This document shows, piece after piece, positions 26,926 to 36,306 of a DNA stretch of 64,000 nucleotides. The stretch is taken from the NCBI RefSeq assembly GCF_003634775.1, contig NZ_RBXB01000002.1, positions 434,001 to 498,000 on the forward strand, written 5' to 3'. This DNA is from Chryseobacterium defluvii (lineage in GTDB: Bacteria; Bacteroidota; Bacteroidia; Flavobacteriales; Weeksellaceae). The stretch's first letter is position 1; each line of letters opens with the position of its first letter. Under the pieces are notes generated by a model, which was not told the DNA's origin, did not search any database, and was given only the letters and a program-made list of their open reading frames with translations. The translations under genes and the position numbers were made by a program.

Positions 26926-27774
26926 ATGAAAAAAATTATTACTGCAGCCCTCTTGGGGGCGTTATGCTCTTTATTTAATAGTCAAGTAGGGATTAATACT
27001 ACAAACCCTAATTCAGCAACCGTACTGGATGTTACTTCCAATCAGAAAGGAATCCTGATTCCGCGCCTCACAGATGCAGAAAGAAATACAAATTTAGCCG
27101 ATAATAATACTCTTACGATCCCTCCCGCAGGAGTTGTAAATGCGAGCCTGGCTATTGGTACTCTCATTTTCAATACTACAGTCAACGCCTTTCAATACTG
27201 GGATGGTACGGTATGGAGGCAACTTTTTGTTGCTACTTCTTCTCAGGCAGGAAATGACGGTGTTGTAAAAATAAATTCAGGAAATGCAGGAGTAAAGCCC
27301 ACTCTTAACCTTACTGCAGCAGGAAGTGGGTACGGTCCAAAGCAACAGGTTGTATATGCTGTTCCATTGGTATTTGCAGCAAGTCCTACCACCAGCTGGC
27401 CGGAAACAACTGTTCCATTCCCGGGAGTAACATCTAATATTTATAATTCCAACACCAATAAATGGCGTGAGAATGAAATTTACGGACAGGTCCATATCTG
27501 GAGGCTTATAGCCAATATAACTCCGGGTTCTAATAGTTCGGGCTCGGTGAAGGCCACACTGACGAATCCCGATTCAGGCTTTATTGTTAATTCTATTCAG
27601 TTTTTGCCAAGTGGCTCCAATGGAGTAGGGAATGTTCTTACATTCTACTTTTATACGATTGCTGATGCCGCAAGCTTAGATCCGGGAAGAGGTTACCAGC
27701 TCTTTTTGGAATCGGACACAGGCTGTAACGTAGTTGTGGATTCCTTTACCAGGGTATCACTTTTCAAAGATTAA
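26926..27774 (+). CDS. Secreted protein with Bacteroidota 'VGINT-LDV' N-terminal module
   Basis: 282 residues. Signal peptide 1-~20 (MKKIITAALLGALCSLFNS). Residues 21-~100 follow a pattern common in flavobacterial exported proteins: VGINTTNPN, ATVLDVTSN, GILIPRLTDAER, GTLIFNTT and YWDGTVWRQL, which elsewhere resembles phage tail-fibre-like N-termini. The rest (~105-282) is a predicted beta-rich domain I cannot name. There is no T9SS C-terminal domain of type A or B, so it either stays periplasmic or leaves by another route. It is monocistronic; the upstream region is shared divergently with the channel gene, and a palindromic terminator follows. Confidence 0.75.
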   Translation: MKKIITAALLGALCSLFNSQVGINTTNPNSATVLDVTSNQKGILIPRLTDAERNTNLADNNTLTIPPAGVVNASLAIGTLIFNTTVNAFQYWDGTVWRQLFVATSSQAGNDGVVKINSGNAGVKPTLNLTAAGSGYGPKQQVVYAVPLVFAASPTTSWPETTVPFPGVTSNIYNSNTNKWRENEIYGQVHIWRLIANITPGSNSSGSVKATLTNPDSGFIVNSIQFLPSGSNGVGNVLTFYFYTIADAASLDPGRGYQLFLESDTGCNVVVDSFTRVSLFKD

Positions 27775-27793
27775 AATCTCATGACTATATTGG

Positions 27794-27823
27794 AACCCGG
27801 CTTATGTATACATAAGCCGGGTT
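27794..27823 (+). terminator. Palindromic terminator behind the VGINT protein gene
   Basis: A perfect 30-nt palindrome (core CCGGCTTATGTATACATAAG) begins 20 bases after the stop. The following T-run is short, so termination may be weaker than elsewhere. Confidence 0.65.
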
Positions 27824-27897
27824 TATTATATGAAAAAGATGTCTGAGCCGGATTTATTTTCATAAAATTAATATCTTCGTCATTACAAGTCAATCGA

Positions 27898-28995
27898 ATG
27901 AAATTAAAAGAAGTAATTGCTAAAATTGAGGAAAATATAAAGATCCGCCAGGCAGAAGATTTTGATAATGTAGGTCTTTTGTGTGGTGTTCCGGACCGGA
28001 ATGTTTCCGGAATCCTGGTTTGCCACGATGCGTTGGAAAATGTAGTGGAGGAAGCCATTCATAAGAACTGCAATCTTATCGTATGTTTTCATCCTATTAT
28101 CTTTTCAGGATTACAGTCTCTTACGGGCAAAAATTATGTAGAAAGAGCTGTTTTAAAAGCAGTTGAAAATAAAATTGCCATTTATGCGATTCATACGGCG
28201 TTTGATAATGATTTCTTTGGGGTGAATGCGGGAATTTGTCAACAGTTGGGATTGAAAGGCATGAGAATTCTTCAACCTAAGAAGAATAACTTGAAACAGT
28301 TATCGGTATATGTTCCTAAAGACTACACTGAATCGTTGAAACAGGCGCTTTTTTCAGCAGGAGCTGGAAATATAGGGTTTTATGACGAATGCAGTTTCAG
28401 CATCGGTGGAGAGGGTACATTCAGGCCGTTGGACGGTTCAAATCCATTTTCCGGACAACAAAATATACGGGAAAACGCTGATGAGAATATGATTTCAGTG
28501 ATTTTTGAAAGCTATAAGTTGGGACAGATCATTTCAGCAATGAAGTCAGCACATCCTTATGAAGAAGTGGCATATCAGATCTATAGTTTAGATAATGAAA
28601 ATCAACATGCAGGATTAGGAATGTACGGTGAGCTGGAGGAAGCTATGGATGAAAAAGATTTCCTGAAAATGGTGAAAGAAAAATTCAATCTGGAAATCAT
28701 TAAGCATTCTGCCTTTACAAATAAAAAAATAAAGAGGGTAGGAGTGTTGGGTGGATCCGGCGCAAGCGGAATCAAATCTGCTTTATCCAAAAAATGTGAT
28801 GCTTACCTTACGGGAGATATCAAATACCACGATTATTTCTTAGCGGAATCCCAAATGCTGATTTGTGATATCGGACATTATGAGTCAGAACAATTCGTTG
28901 TTCAACAATTATTTGAAATTTTGTCACAAAAATTTAGTACATTTGCAATCTCAAAATCTAACGAAAAAACAAACCCAGTAAATTATTTCCTTTAG
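27898..28995 (+). CDS. Nif3-like dinuclear metal centre protein (GTP cyclohydrolase I type 2 family)
   Basis: 365 residues, the long form of the family. Metal ligands are visible: H65 in CFHPIIFSG, H99 and D103 in AIHTAFD, and the C-terminal HxxxE in DIGHYESEQ. The middle (about 130-230) is the inserted domain of the long form (LSVYVPKDY ... AHPYEEVAYQIY). Members form hexameric toroids with two metal ions per subunit; the reaction is not settled. The gene is directly followed, two bases on, by the coiled-coil protein gene. Together these form a pair conserved in Bacteroidota and other bacteria, suggesting linked function. Confidence 0.92.
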   Translation: MKLKEVIAKIEENIKIRQAEDFDNVGLLCGVPDRNVSGILVCHDALENVVEEAIHKNCNLIVCFHPIIFSGLQSLTGKNYVERAVLKAVENKIAIYAIHTAFDNDFFGVNAGICQQLGLKGMRILQPKKNNLKQLSVYVPKDYTESLKQALFSAGAGNIGFYDECSFSIGGEGTFRPLDGSNPFSGQQNIRENADENMISVIFESYKLGQIISAMKSAHPYEEVAYQIYSLDNENQHAGLGMYGELEEAMDEKDFLKMVKEKFNLEIIKHSAFTNKKIKRVGVLGGSGASGIKSALSKKCDAYLTGDIKYHDYFLAESQMLICDIGHYESEQFVVQQLFEILSQKFSTFAISKSNEKTNPVNYFL

Positions 28996-28997
28996 AT

Positions 28998-29774
28998 ATG
29001 GCAAAAACCACCGATATTTCAGTTGAAGAGAAATTAAGAGCTTTATACGATTTGCAGATCATTGATTCAAGATTGGATGAAATCCGAAATACAAGAGGAG
29101 AATTGCCAATCGAGGTGGAAGATCTTGAAATCGAAATTGAAGGGCTTGAAAAAAGAGCTGAAAAATTTCATGCGGATATCAAAGATCAGGACGACCAGAT
29201 CAAAACTAAACATGAAGTAATCAACCATGCAAAAACCTTAATTGAAAAATACAAATCTCAACAGGATAATGTAAGAAACAATAAGGAGTTTGAAGCATTA
29301 GGTAAAGAAATTGAATATCAGGAACTTGAAATTCAGCTTGCCGAAAAAAGAATTAAGGAATTCGGAGCTAAGATTGCTCATAAAAACGAAACGTTAAGTG
29401 AGCTTACTTCAAAAATCGACGAATTGAAGAACCACCTGAAATTCAAAAAAGAAGAGTTGGATGGTTTGATCTCTGAAACCCAGAAAGAAGAAGAATATCT
29501 GTTGGAGAGATCTAAGGAATTTGCTTCCAAGATTGATGACAGATTATTGGCATCTTATAATAAAATAAGAACCAGCTCTATCAACGGTTTAGCAGTAGTA
29601 GGATTGGAAAGAGGGGCTCCAAAAGGTTCATTCTTTACGATTCCGCCTCAAAAACAGATGGAGATTGCTCAGAGAAAGAAAATTATTATTGATGAGCATT
29701 CAGGAAAAATCCTGGTGGATGACGAATTGGTAATGGAAGAAACTGAAAGAATGAAATCTGTGATTAAATTTTAA
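28998..29774 (+). CDS. Coiled-coil protein of the C4 zinc-ribbon (DUF164-like) family, lacking the zinc cysteines
   Basis: 258 residues. About residues 15-175 form a long antiparallel coiled coil (many E, K, L; DLEIEIEGLEKR, ELEIQLAEKRIKEF). The C-terminal part (about 195-245) keeps the frame of the family's zinc ribbon (FTIPPQKQ ... KKIIIDEHSGKIL) but the four expected cysteines are gone: the usual CGGC site reads GAPKGS and CEHCGRI reads DEHSGKI. The protein contains no cysteine at all there, so it cannot bind zinc in the usual way. It is translationally coupled to the Nif3-like gene. Family roles proposed elsewhere include RNA binding and hibernating-ribosome or stress functions; here unknown. 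Confidence 0.85.
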   Translation: MAKTTDISVEEKLRALYDLQIIDSRLDEIRNTRGELPIEVEDLEIEIEGLEKRAEKFHADIKDQDDQIKTKHEVINHAKTLIEKYKSQQDNVRNNKEFEALGKEIEYQELEIQLAEKRIKEFGAKIAHKNETLSELTSKIDELKNHLKFKKEELDGLISETQKEEEYLLERSKEFASKIDDRLLASYNKIRTSSINGLAVVGLERGAPKGSFFTIPPQKQMEIAQRKKIIIDEHSGKILVDDELVMEETERMKSVIKF

Positions 29775-29796
29775 TCATATTGAGATTTAAGAATAA

Positions 29797-29831
29797 AAAA
29801 ATAAGGCCGGAAATTTTCCGGCCTTATTTTT
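29797..29831. terminator. Bidirectional terminator between coiled-coil protein and acyl-CoA ligase genes
   Basis: A GC-rich stem (ATAAGGCCGG / CCGGCCTTAT) extended by A/T pairs lies between the two convergent stops at 29774 and 29832, with T-runs on both sides. Confidence 0.85.
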
Positions 29832-31610
29832 TTATTCTTGGTGATCATACATCTTATTGTACAGATCAATAAACTTTTCCTTGATTGCTTTTCTTTTCAG
29901 CTTTAAAGTAGGAGTCAGCAGTCCGCCGTCAATACCCCACACTTCAGGGGTCAGTTCAATTTTTTTGATCCTTTCCCAGTTCCCGAGATGCTCATTGATG
30001 CCATCGATTTCTTTTTCAATTCTGTCTTTCAATTCAGGGCTTTTTGCAATTTCTTCGGGAGTAGAGCCAACATTGATATTATTACGCATAGCCCAGCTTT
30101 TGGCAAACTCGAAATCCGGTTGAATCAATGCACAAGGCATTTTTTCACCATCACCCACCACCATAATCTGCTCAATGAATTTAGAAGCTTTAGCAAGATT
30201 TTCAATAGTTTGGGGAGCAATATATTTTCCTCCGGATGTTTTGAACATTTCTTTTTTACGATCGGTAATCTGTAAAAACCCGTCATTATCAATATGTCCG
30301 ATATCTCCGGTTTTAAAATATCCGTCATCTGTAAAGGCTTCTTTTGTCATTTCCTCATTCTTGAAATATCCTTTGAAAACAGATGGACCTTTTACGGTAA
30401 TTTCTCCATCCTCCTGGATTTTTACATCCAAATTATCTAAAGGTAATCCAACAGTTCCCACTTTCATTTTTTCAAAACTATTTACGGAAATTACCGGTGA
30501 TGTTTCTGTTAAACCATATCCCTCCAAGATAGGAATTCCGGCGTTTTGGAACATTAAGTTTAACCTTGTAGACAAGGCGGCAGAACCTGAGACCAGTGTG
30601 ATAATCTCACCGCCTAAGCCTTCTCTCCATTTAGAAAACACAAGTTTGTCGGCAATAATTTCCTGTAGCCCGGAAGGCTTTGAAACCTCTTTCTTTTTTG
30701 TAATGAGATTTAATGCCCAGAAGAATATTTTGGATTTTAATCCCCCTGCAGAAGAGCCTGTATTGTAAATTTTATCATAAACTTTTTCTACCAGTCTGGG
30801 AACAACACTCATATAATGAGGCTTTACTTCTTTCACATTTTCGCCCATTTTTTCAATGCTTTCGGCAAAATATACAGAGAAACCATTGTATTGGAACAGA
30901 TAGAACAACATTCTCTCAAAAATGTGGCAGATAGGTAAGAAGCTAAGAACCCTCGTATCTTTATAATCGAGACTTTTCTTTCTGGGAATCCTCGGAACGG
31001 AGCCCAGAACATTGGAAACAATATTATGGTGGGTAAGCATTACCCCTTTAGGTTTCCCTGTAGTCCCGGAAGTATAAATGATAGTGGCAAGGTCTTCAGG
31101 ATTGATGGTATTGGCGAGATCTTCCACTTCAATCTGAGTGGAATCATCTTCTCCAAGGTCTAAAATTTCTCTCCAGTTGGCGGCACCGCTTATTTTTTCA
31201 AAAGTAAAAATACCCTGTAAGGAAGGAATGTTATGCTTCACTTTCATTACTTTGTTCAGAAGATCCTTGTCGGAAACAAAACAGTATTTTATTTCGGCAT
31301 CATTGAAAATGAATTCATAATCTTCCGGAGAAATACTTGGATACACCGGTACAGACACCACCCCGATTTGAGAAAGCCCCAAATCCATAATAGCCCATTC
31401 CGTACGGGAATTGGTTGTAATCAATGCAATTTTATCCCCCGGTTTGATCCCCAGCTTTAGAAGTCCTCTGGATATTTTGTTTCCTTCATTGATAAACTCC
31501 TGTGTAGAGGTTTTTTTCCATTCACCATGATATTTCGTAACAAACATATCATTTTTAGGAAATTTCTCTAAAGCATAATGAGGTATATCAAATAATCTCT
31601 TAATCGTCAT
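29832..31610 (-). CDS. Long-chain acyl-CoA synthetase (AMP-dependent ligase)
   Basis: 592 residues, family length. The AMP-binding P-loop IIYTSGTTGKPKG is at 177-189, the adenylate motif GYGLTETSP near 375 and the hinge region YFKTGDIG near 435, followed by the DRKKEMFKTSGGKYI core of the C-terminal domain. It activates long-chain fatty acids with ATP and CoA at the inner face of the cytoplasmic membrane. It diverges from an acyl-CoA dehydrogenase gene 271 bases away, which fits a fatty-acid activation and beta-oxidation role. The intergenic region shows no regulator site I can name. Confidence 0.93.
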   Translation of the reverse strand: MTIKRLFDIPHYALEKFPKNDMFVTKYHGEWKKTSTQEFINEGNKISRGLLKLGIKPGDKIALITTNSRTEWAIMDLGLSQIGVVSVPVYPSISPEDYEFIFNDAEIKYCFVSDKDLLNKVMKVKHNIPSLQGIFTFEKISGAANWREILDLGEDDSTQIEVEDLANTINPEDLATIIYTSGTTGKPKGVMLTHHNIVSNVLGSVPRIPRKKSLDYKDTRVLSFLPICHIFERMLFYLFQYNGFSVYFAESIEKMGENVKEVKPHYMSVVPRLVEKVYDKIYNTGSSAGGLKSKIFFWALNLITKKKEVSKPSGLQEIIADKLVFSKWREGLGGEIITLVSGSAALSTRLNLMFQNAGIPILEGYGLTETSPVISVNSFEKMKVGTVGLPLDNLDVKIQEDGEITVKGPSVFKGYFKNEEMTKEAFTDDGYFKTGDIGHIDNDGFLQITDRKKEMFKTSGGKYIAPQTIENLAKASKFIEQIMVVGDGEKMPCALIQPDFEFAKSWAMRNNINVGSTPEEIAKSPELKDRIEKEIDGINEHLGNWERIKKIELTPEVWGIDGGLLTPTLKLKRKAIKEKFIDLYNKMYDHQE

Positions 31611-31881
31611 AATTTTTTAAGCAGTTTTAAACAATTCTAAATATAAGCATTTTTTTTAATAATGAAAGCTGGATAAAAGTAATTGGAAATTAGTAAAATG
31701 CATATCATAATATATTGAAAAATTATGAATGACACTAATGATATTTTAGAGATAATTTAAAAGATATTGGAATTCTTTGGTTTTTTGTCTAATTTGCTAA
31801 TTTTTAGGACTTAACTTCTAATTCTATTTTCAGGTTTCCCTAAAAAGTGTAAATTTACGACCATCTAATTATTCAATTTTT

Positions 31882-33021
31882 ATGGACTTTAATTTATCGG
31901 AAGAACAGCTGATGATTCAGCAGGCAGCAAGGGATTTTGCACAAAACGAACTATTACCGGAAGTCATCGAAAGAGACCGCGACCAGAAGTTTCCTACTGA
32001 ACAGGTAAAGAAAATGGGAGAAATGGGGCTTTTGGGAATGATGGTAGATCCTAAATACGGAGGAGCAGGTATGGACAGTGTTTCTTACGTTTTAGCGATG
32101 GAAGAGATTGCAAAAATTGATGCTTCTGCAGCTGTTGTAATGTCTGTAAATAACTCATTGGTTTGTGCTGGTCTTGAAAAATTTGCCAGCGAAGAGCAAA
32201 AAGTAAAATACCTTACACCTCTTGCAAGCGGACAGGTAATAGGAGCATTTGCTTTATCTGAGCCGGAAGCAGGTTCGGATGCTACTTCTCAAAAGACTAC
32301 TGCGGAAGATAAAGGGGATTATTATCTTTTAAACGGGATCAAAAACTGGATTACGAACGGAGGAACAGCTTCTTATTATATCGTTATTGCTCAAACAGAC
32401 CCTGAGAAAAAGCATAAAGGAATCAATGCATTTATCGTAGAAAGAGGTTGGGAAGGTTTCGAAATTGGGCCAAAAGAAGATAAATTGGGAATCAGAGGAA
32501 GTGATACGCACTCTTTGATTTTTAACAACGTAAAAGTACCCAAAGAAAATAGAATCGGTGAAGACGGTTTCGGGTTCAATTTTGCAATGGCTGTATTGAA
32601 CGGAGGAAGAATCGGAATTGCTTCCCAGGCTTTAGGGATCGCTTCAGGTGCTTATGAATTGGCGTTGAAATATGCCAAAACAAGAAAAGCTTTCAGAACG
32701 GAAATCATCAATCACCAGGCTATTGCTTTCAAATTGGCAGATATGGCAACCCAGATCACAGCGGCAAGAATGCTTTGCTATAAAGCGGCTGTAGAAAAAG
32801 ATGCAGGAAAAGATATTTCTGAAAGCGGAGCTATGGCTAAATTATATGCATCTCAGGTGGCAATGGATACTACGATTGAAGCAGTACAGATCCATGGTGG
32901 TTACGGATACGTGAAGGAATATCACGTAGAAAGAATGATGAGAGATGCAAAAATCACTCAGATCTATGAAGGAACTTCTGAAATCCAGAAAATTGTGATT
33001 TCAAGAAGTATTGCAAAATAA
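31882..33021 (+). CDS. Acyl-CoA dehydrogenase (short/branched-chain type)
   Basis: 379 residues, typical length. Flavin and substrate motifs are clear: FALSEPEAGSDA in the FAD-binding beta domain, WITNGG, and near the C-terminus IYEGTSEIQ with the catalytic base E363. It catalyses the first oxidation of beta-oxidation, passing electrons to electron-transfer flavoprotein. The placement of Glu in the helix K (YEGT) matches short-chain and medium-chain enzymes. A one-mismatch -7 box (TAAATTTA) ends about 25 bases before the ATG. A small membrane protein gene follows 19 bases later. Confidence 0.95.
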   Translation: MDFNLSEEQLMIQQAARDFAQNELLPEVIERDRDQKFPTEQVKKMGEMGLLGMMVDPKYGGAGMDSVSYVLAMEEIAKIDASAAVVMSVNNSLVCAGLEKFASEEQKVKYLTPLASGQVIGAFALSEPEAGSDATSQKTTAEDKGDYYLLNGIKNWITNGGTASYYIVIAQTDPEKKHKGINAFIVERGWEGFEIGPKEDKLGIRGSDTHSLIFNNVKVPKENRIGEDGFGFNFAMAVLNGGRIGIASQALGIASGAYELALKYAKTRKAFRTEIINHQAIAFKLADMATQITAARMLCYKAAVEKDAGKDISESGAMAKLYASQVAMDTTIEAVQIHGGYGYVKEYHVERMMRDAKITQIYEGTSEIQKIVISRSIAK

Positions 33022-33040
33022 ACTGTTTAAAAACTACACT

Positions 33041-33403
33041 ATGAAATACTTATGGATTACTCTCGGGATCATACTTTTACTTTTAGGAGTATTTGTTTGG
33101 TATAAGTATTACTTCGTGTTCGGGGAAGGAGTGAAATCCGGCTACCTCAATTATGCCATTAAAAAAGGGTATATTTTCAAAACCTATGAAGGTAAATTGA
33201 TTCAGGAAGGTTTCGGAAGAGGAAAAACGGGAACTGTTACAAGCTATGAGTTTGAATTTTCTGTAGAAGACCCTAAAATCTTCCAACAATTAGAAACCAA
33301 CAGCGGTAAAACCTTTGATCTTCATTATAAAGAATATAACGGAGCATTGCCCTGGAGAGGAAATACCAAATATGTAGTAGATAAGGTAGTGAATATGAAA
33401 TAG
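33041..33403 (+). CDS. Small membrane-anchored protein of unknown function
   Basis: 120 residues from the ATG at 33041; the frame is open from a TTG inside the upstream gene, but that would add ten polar residues before the membrane helix. One transmembrane segment at about 4-26 (ITLGIILLLLGVFVWY) is followed by a compact domain (GYLNYAIKKGYIFKTYEGKLIQEG ... SYEFEFSVED). This pattern belongs to a flavobacterial family that has often been labelled '6-phosphogluconate dehydrogenase' in databases, an assignment nothing in this sequence supports (from memory). It is behind the acyl-CoA dehydrogenase gene by 19 bases and probably shares its transcript. Confidence 0.8.
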   Translation: MKYLWITLGIILLLLGVFVWYKYYFVFGEGVKSGYLNYAIKKGYIFKTYEGKLIQEGFGRGKTGTVTSYEFEFSVEDPKIFQQLETNSGKTFDLHYKEYNGALPWRGNTKYVVDKVVNMK

Positions 33404-33404
33404 T

Positions 33405-33437
33405 AAAAAGCCTTTCAGATCTTCTGAAAGGCTTTTT
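33405..33437. terminator. Bidirectional terminator
   Basis: A 15-bp stem (AAAAAGCCTTTCAGA / TCTGAAAGGCTTTTT) with a 3-base loop lies between the convergent small membrane protein and DUF4349 genes. Confidence 0.9.
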
Positions 33438-33443
33438 ATTTTG

Positions 33444-34388
33444 TTATTTTGACTCGTTTGAACGGTCAGGAGAATCTTGTGCTTTTTTCTTTTTGTATAG
33501 ATAATATCCTATTCCTGCCATGAGAAATAAAGGCCAGAAAGGAAGTAAAAACAGAAAAATTGAAGTGATGACATTCCAGCCGGAAGAAATCGCTGCGAAA
33601 GATTTTTCACTAAAAGTTTCAGGCTCTTTGTTCTCAGCATAGCTTTCGGAAGTCCCGTAAAGGGTAATATCAAGGTCACACATGGTATTTTCTGCAAAAT
33701 CCTGTCCGGAAACCTCAATGCCTTTATTCTCGATCTGGCCCATATTACCAATGTCATCCATTAAATATTCAAACTTTTGAATCGGAACCTTTACTTTCAG
33801 ATAGGCTATTTTCTTTTCATTGGTATGTAAAGAAATATTCTCGCTTTTAATATATCCGTCATATTTACGAACTTCCTCTTTTACGATCTCTTTAGCTGTT
33901 TCTGCATCGTTTACGGATAATTCCAAAGTTCCTGTTTTGATCATCCTGTTTTTAGGCATATTAAGCTCATAGCTGTCATTTTTAGGCTTATCCTTATAAA
34001 CGACTTTGGTTTCCTTAATTACTTTCGGAGCCGGTACATTCACCACAATTTTTTCAGTTTTTTTATCTGTGGTGTCTTTTTTCTTTTCAGGTTTGGATTC
34101 CAGTTTTACAGAAGCTATTTTATCAGACAGGGAATCGATGCTCTTGGTTGTGGATTCAATCTTTTCTTTAATATCTTCTTTAGTTTCCTCATATTCTTTA
34201 ATTTTTACATTGGCGGAATCTAAAATTTTGTCGGCAGAGTTTTGGACGGAATTCACGGTTTCAGTGGCAACCGTGGCGACACTGTCTGCGGATTTGATCG
34301 CATCTTCAATCTGAGATTGGCTTACTTCTCCTTTTTTACACATGATAAAGGTGCTCGATACAGCGACCAGTAGTATGAACTTTTTCAT
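33444..34388 (-). CDS. DUF4349 family lipoprotein
   Basis: 314 residues. A lipoprotein-type signal ends with FIMC (C17); Met just before Cys is unusual, so lipid modification is likely but not certain. Residues ~25-100 are a coiled coil rich in E, K and S. The DUF4349 core spans about 150-250 (IKTGTLELSVNDAETAKEIV ... YIKSENISL ... KVPIQKFEYLMDDI). A C-terminal membrane helix (FLFLLPFWPLFLMAGIGYYLY) and a basic tail follow. The layout matches bacterial DUF4349 envelope proteins of unknown role. It is monocistronic, sharing a terminator with the convergent upstream pair. Confidence 0.88.
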   Translation of the reverse strand: MKKFILLVAVSSTFIMCKKGEVSQSQIEDAIKSADSVATVATETVNSVQNSADKILDSANVKIKEYEETKEDIKEKIESTTKSIDSLSDKIASVKLESKPEKKKDTTDKKTEKIVVNVPAPKVIKETKVVYKDKPKNDSYELNMPKNRMIKTGTLELSVNDAETAKEIVKEEVRKYDGYIKSENISLHTNEKKIAYLKVKVPIQKFEYLMDDIGNMGQIENKGIEVSGQDFAENTMCDLDITLYGTSESYAENKEPETFSEKSFAAISSGWNVITSIFLFLLPFWPLFLMAGIGYYLYKKKKAQDSPDRSNESK

Positions 34389-34564
34389 AACATTAATTTT
34401 TTGATGGAGTAAAATTAGGGGCGGTTTTTTTGTAATGTTTGTAAATAGAATGTATTGCTTTAGTAAAATTATAAATACAATCCAATCAGTATTTTGTATT
34501 CATTTTACAAAAGATTTACAAAAGATTTTCTGAGAATTCATCATCTTTCAACAACGTGAATAAA

Positions 34565-34592
34565 AAAATCCGTGAAAAGTTTCACGGATTTT
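34565..34592 (-). terminator. Terminator of prfC
   Basis: A 13-bp stem (AAAATCCGTGAAA / TTTCACGGATTTT) with a two-base loop, 21 bases after the prfC stop, followed by a T-run in the minus direction. Confidence 0.85.
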
Positions 34593-34613
34593 ATGTATAC
34601 TTTCAGTTATGGA

Positions 34614-36209
34614 TTAACTGTTTTGAAATTCACTGATAAAATGCAGTTTCACATTCGGGAATTTTTCCTGCGTCATATGAATGGTAAATGAGGAGTCCGC
34701 TAAAAATACCAGCTGATTGAATTTATCTCTGGCTAAAAATCTTTGTTTCAGCCTTGCAAACTCTTTGAACTCTTCTGATTTTTCATCCGCTTCCACCCAA
34801 CATGCTTTATGCATGGAAAGAGGCTCATAAGTACATTTAGCGCCATATTCATGCTCCAGACGATACTGGATAACCTCATACTGAAGTGCACCTACCGTTC
34901 CAATGATTTTCCTTCCATTCATTTCAAGGGTAAAGAGCTGGGCCACTCCTTCATCCATAAGCTGATCGATACCTTTTGCCAATTGTTTTGCCTTTAAAGG
35001 GTCACTATTATTGATATAACGGAAATGTTCAGGCGAGAAGCTCGGAACTCCTTTAAAGCTTAGCTTTTCACCACCGGTTAAAGTATCTCCGATTCTGAAG
35101 CTTCCCGTATCGTGAAGTCCCACAATATCTCCCGGGAAACTTTCATCTACAACCTCTTTTTTATCAGCAAAGAATGCATTGGGAGAAGAGAATTTCATTT
35201 TTTTGCCTTCTCTTACCAGGAGATAGTTTTCATTCCTTTTGAAAGTTCCGGATACGATTTTTACAAAAGCCAGACGGTCTCTGTGTTTCGGATCCATATT
35301 CGCGTGGATCTTGAAAACAAAGCCTGTAAACTGATTTTCTTCCGGCCTTACAATACGAAGATCGCTTTCTTTTGCTTGTGGCATCGGAGCTATTTCAATA
35401 AATGCATCCAGCAATTCACGTACCCCGAAATTATTCAATGCGGATCCGAAGAAAACAGGTTGTAAATCTCCTTTCATATACTCTTCACGGTTGAATTCCG
35501 GGTAAACGGACTGGATCAGATCAAGCTCTTCTCTCAACGTTTCGGCAGCCTTTTTGCCAATAGCTTCGTCAATAGAAGGGTCATTTATATCATCAAATGT
35601 AATGGATTCTCCTACTTTCTGCTTCTTCTCTTCCAGAAATAACTGAATATTATTTTCCCAGATATTATAAATTCCCTGGAAATCACTCCCCATTCCGATA
35701 GGAAGAGACAATGGAACAACACGCAATCCTAATTTTTGCTCTACTTCATCCAGCAGGTCAAATGCATCTTTACCTTCACGGTCCAGCTTATTGATGAAAA
35801 CCAGCATGGGAATATTTCTCATCCGGCATACCTGTACCAGCTTTTCAGTCTGTTCCTCAACCCCTTTGGCTACATCAATGACAACAATTACAGAGTCAAC
35901 AGCTGTTAATGTCCTGTAGGTATCTTCGGCGAAATCTTTGTGCCCCGGAGTATCGAGAATGTTGATTTTGTGATCTTTATATTCAAAAGCCAATACGGAA
36001 GTCGCCACCGAGATTCCTCTCTGTCTTTCGATTTCCATAAAGTCAGAGGTCGCTCCTTTTTTTATTTTATTGGACTTTACCGCCCCTGCTTCCTGAATGG
36101 CACCCCCGAAAAGTAGCAGCTTTTCTGTAAGAGTGGTTTTACCGGCATCGGGGTGAGAAATAATCCCGAAGGTCTTTCTTTTCTGTATTTCTTTGATTAA
36201 GTCTGACAT
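34614..36209 (-). CDS. prfC: Peptide chain release factor 3
   Basis: 531 residues, the standard RF3 length. The GTPase P-loop SHPDAGKTT is at 18-26, switch II DTPGHKDF follows near 86, and NKLDREG is the guanine-specificity motif. Domain II and the RF3-specific C-terminal domain (EHFRYINN, ALQYEVIQYRLEHEYGA) are present and separate it from EF-G and TypA. It removes RF1/RF2 from the ribosome after peptide release, in the cytosol. The gene is alone, with its own terminator. The start at MSDLIKEIQKR agrees with the family. Confidence 0.97.
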   Translation of the reverse strand: MSDLIKEIQKRKTFGIISHPDAGKTTLTEKLLLFGGAIQEAGAVKSNKIKKGATSDFMEIERQRGISVATSVLAFEYKDHKINILDTPGHKDFAEDTYRTLTAVDSVIVVIDVAKGVEEQTEKLVQVCRMRNIPMLVFINKLDREGKDAFDLLDEVEQKLGLRVVPLSLPIGMGSDFQGIYNIWENNIQLFLEEKKQKVGESITFDDINDPSIDEAIGKKAAETLREELDLIQSVYPEFNREEYMKGDLQPVFFGSALNNFGVRELLDAFIEIAPMPQAKESDLRIVRPEENQFTGFVFKIHANMDPKHRDRLAFVKIVSGTFKRNENYLLVREGKKMKFSSPNAFFADKKEVVDESFPGDIVGLHDTGSFRIGDTLTGGEKLSFKGVPSFSPEHFRYINNSDPLKAKQLAKGIDQLMDEGVAQLFTLEMNGRKIIGTVGALQYEVIQYRLEHEYGAKCTYEPLSMHKACWVEADEKSEEFKEFARLKQRFLARDKFNQLVFLADSSFTIHMTQEKFPNVKLHFISEFQNS

Positions 36210-36306
36210 AGTGTATTTTGAAGTTGCAAAAATCGTGATTTTTTATTGAAAAAAGAAAACTTTCCGGAAATATGAATTTCATCATCGTGATAAATCCTGA
36301 TTTTGT

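Noticed and set aside
30175..30768. 197-codon open frame on the + strand inside the acyl-CoA ligase gene
   Set aside because: It is antisense to a complete, well-matched ligase and its product has no recognisable features; it follows from codon bias of the opposite strand.
33011..33040. Earlier TTG start for the small membrane protein, overlapping the acyl-CoA dehydrogenase stop
   Set aside because: The ATG at 33041 directly precedes the membrane helix, and the extra residues would be an unusual polar extension.
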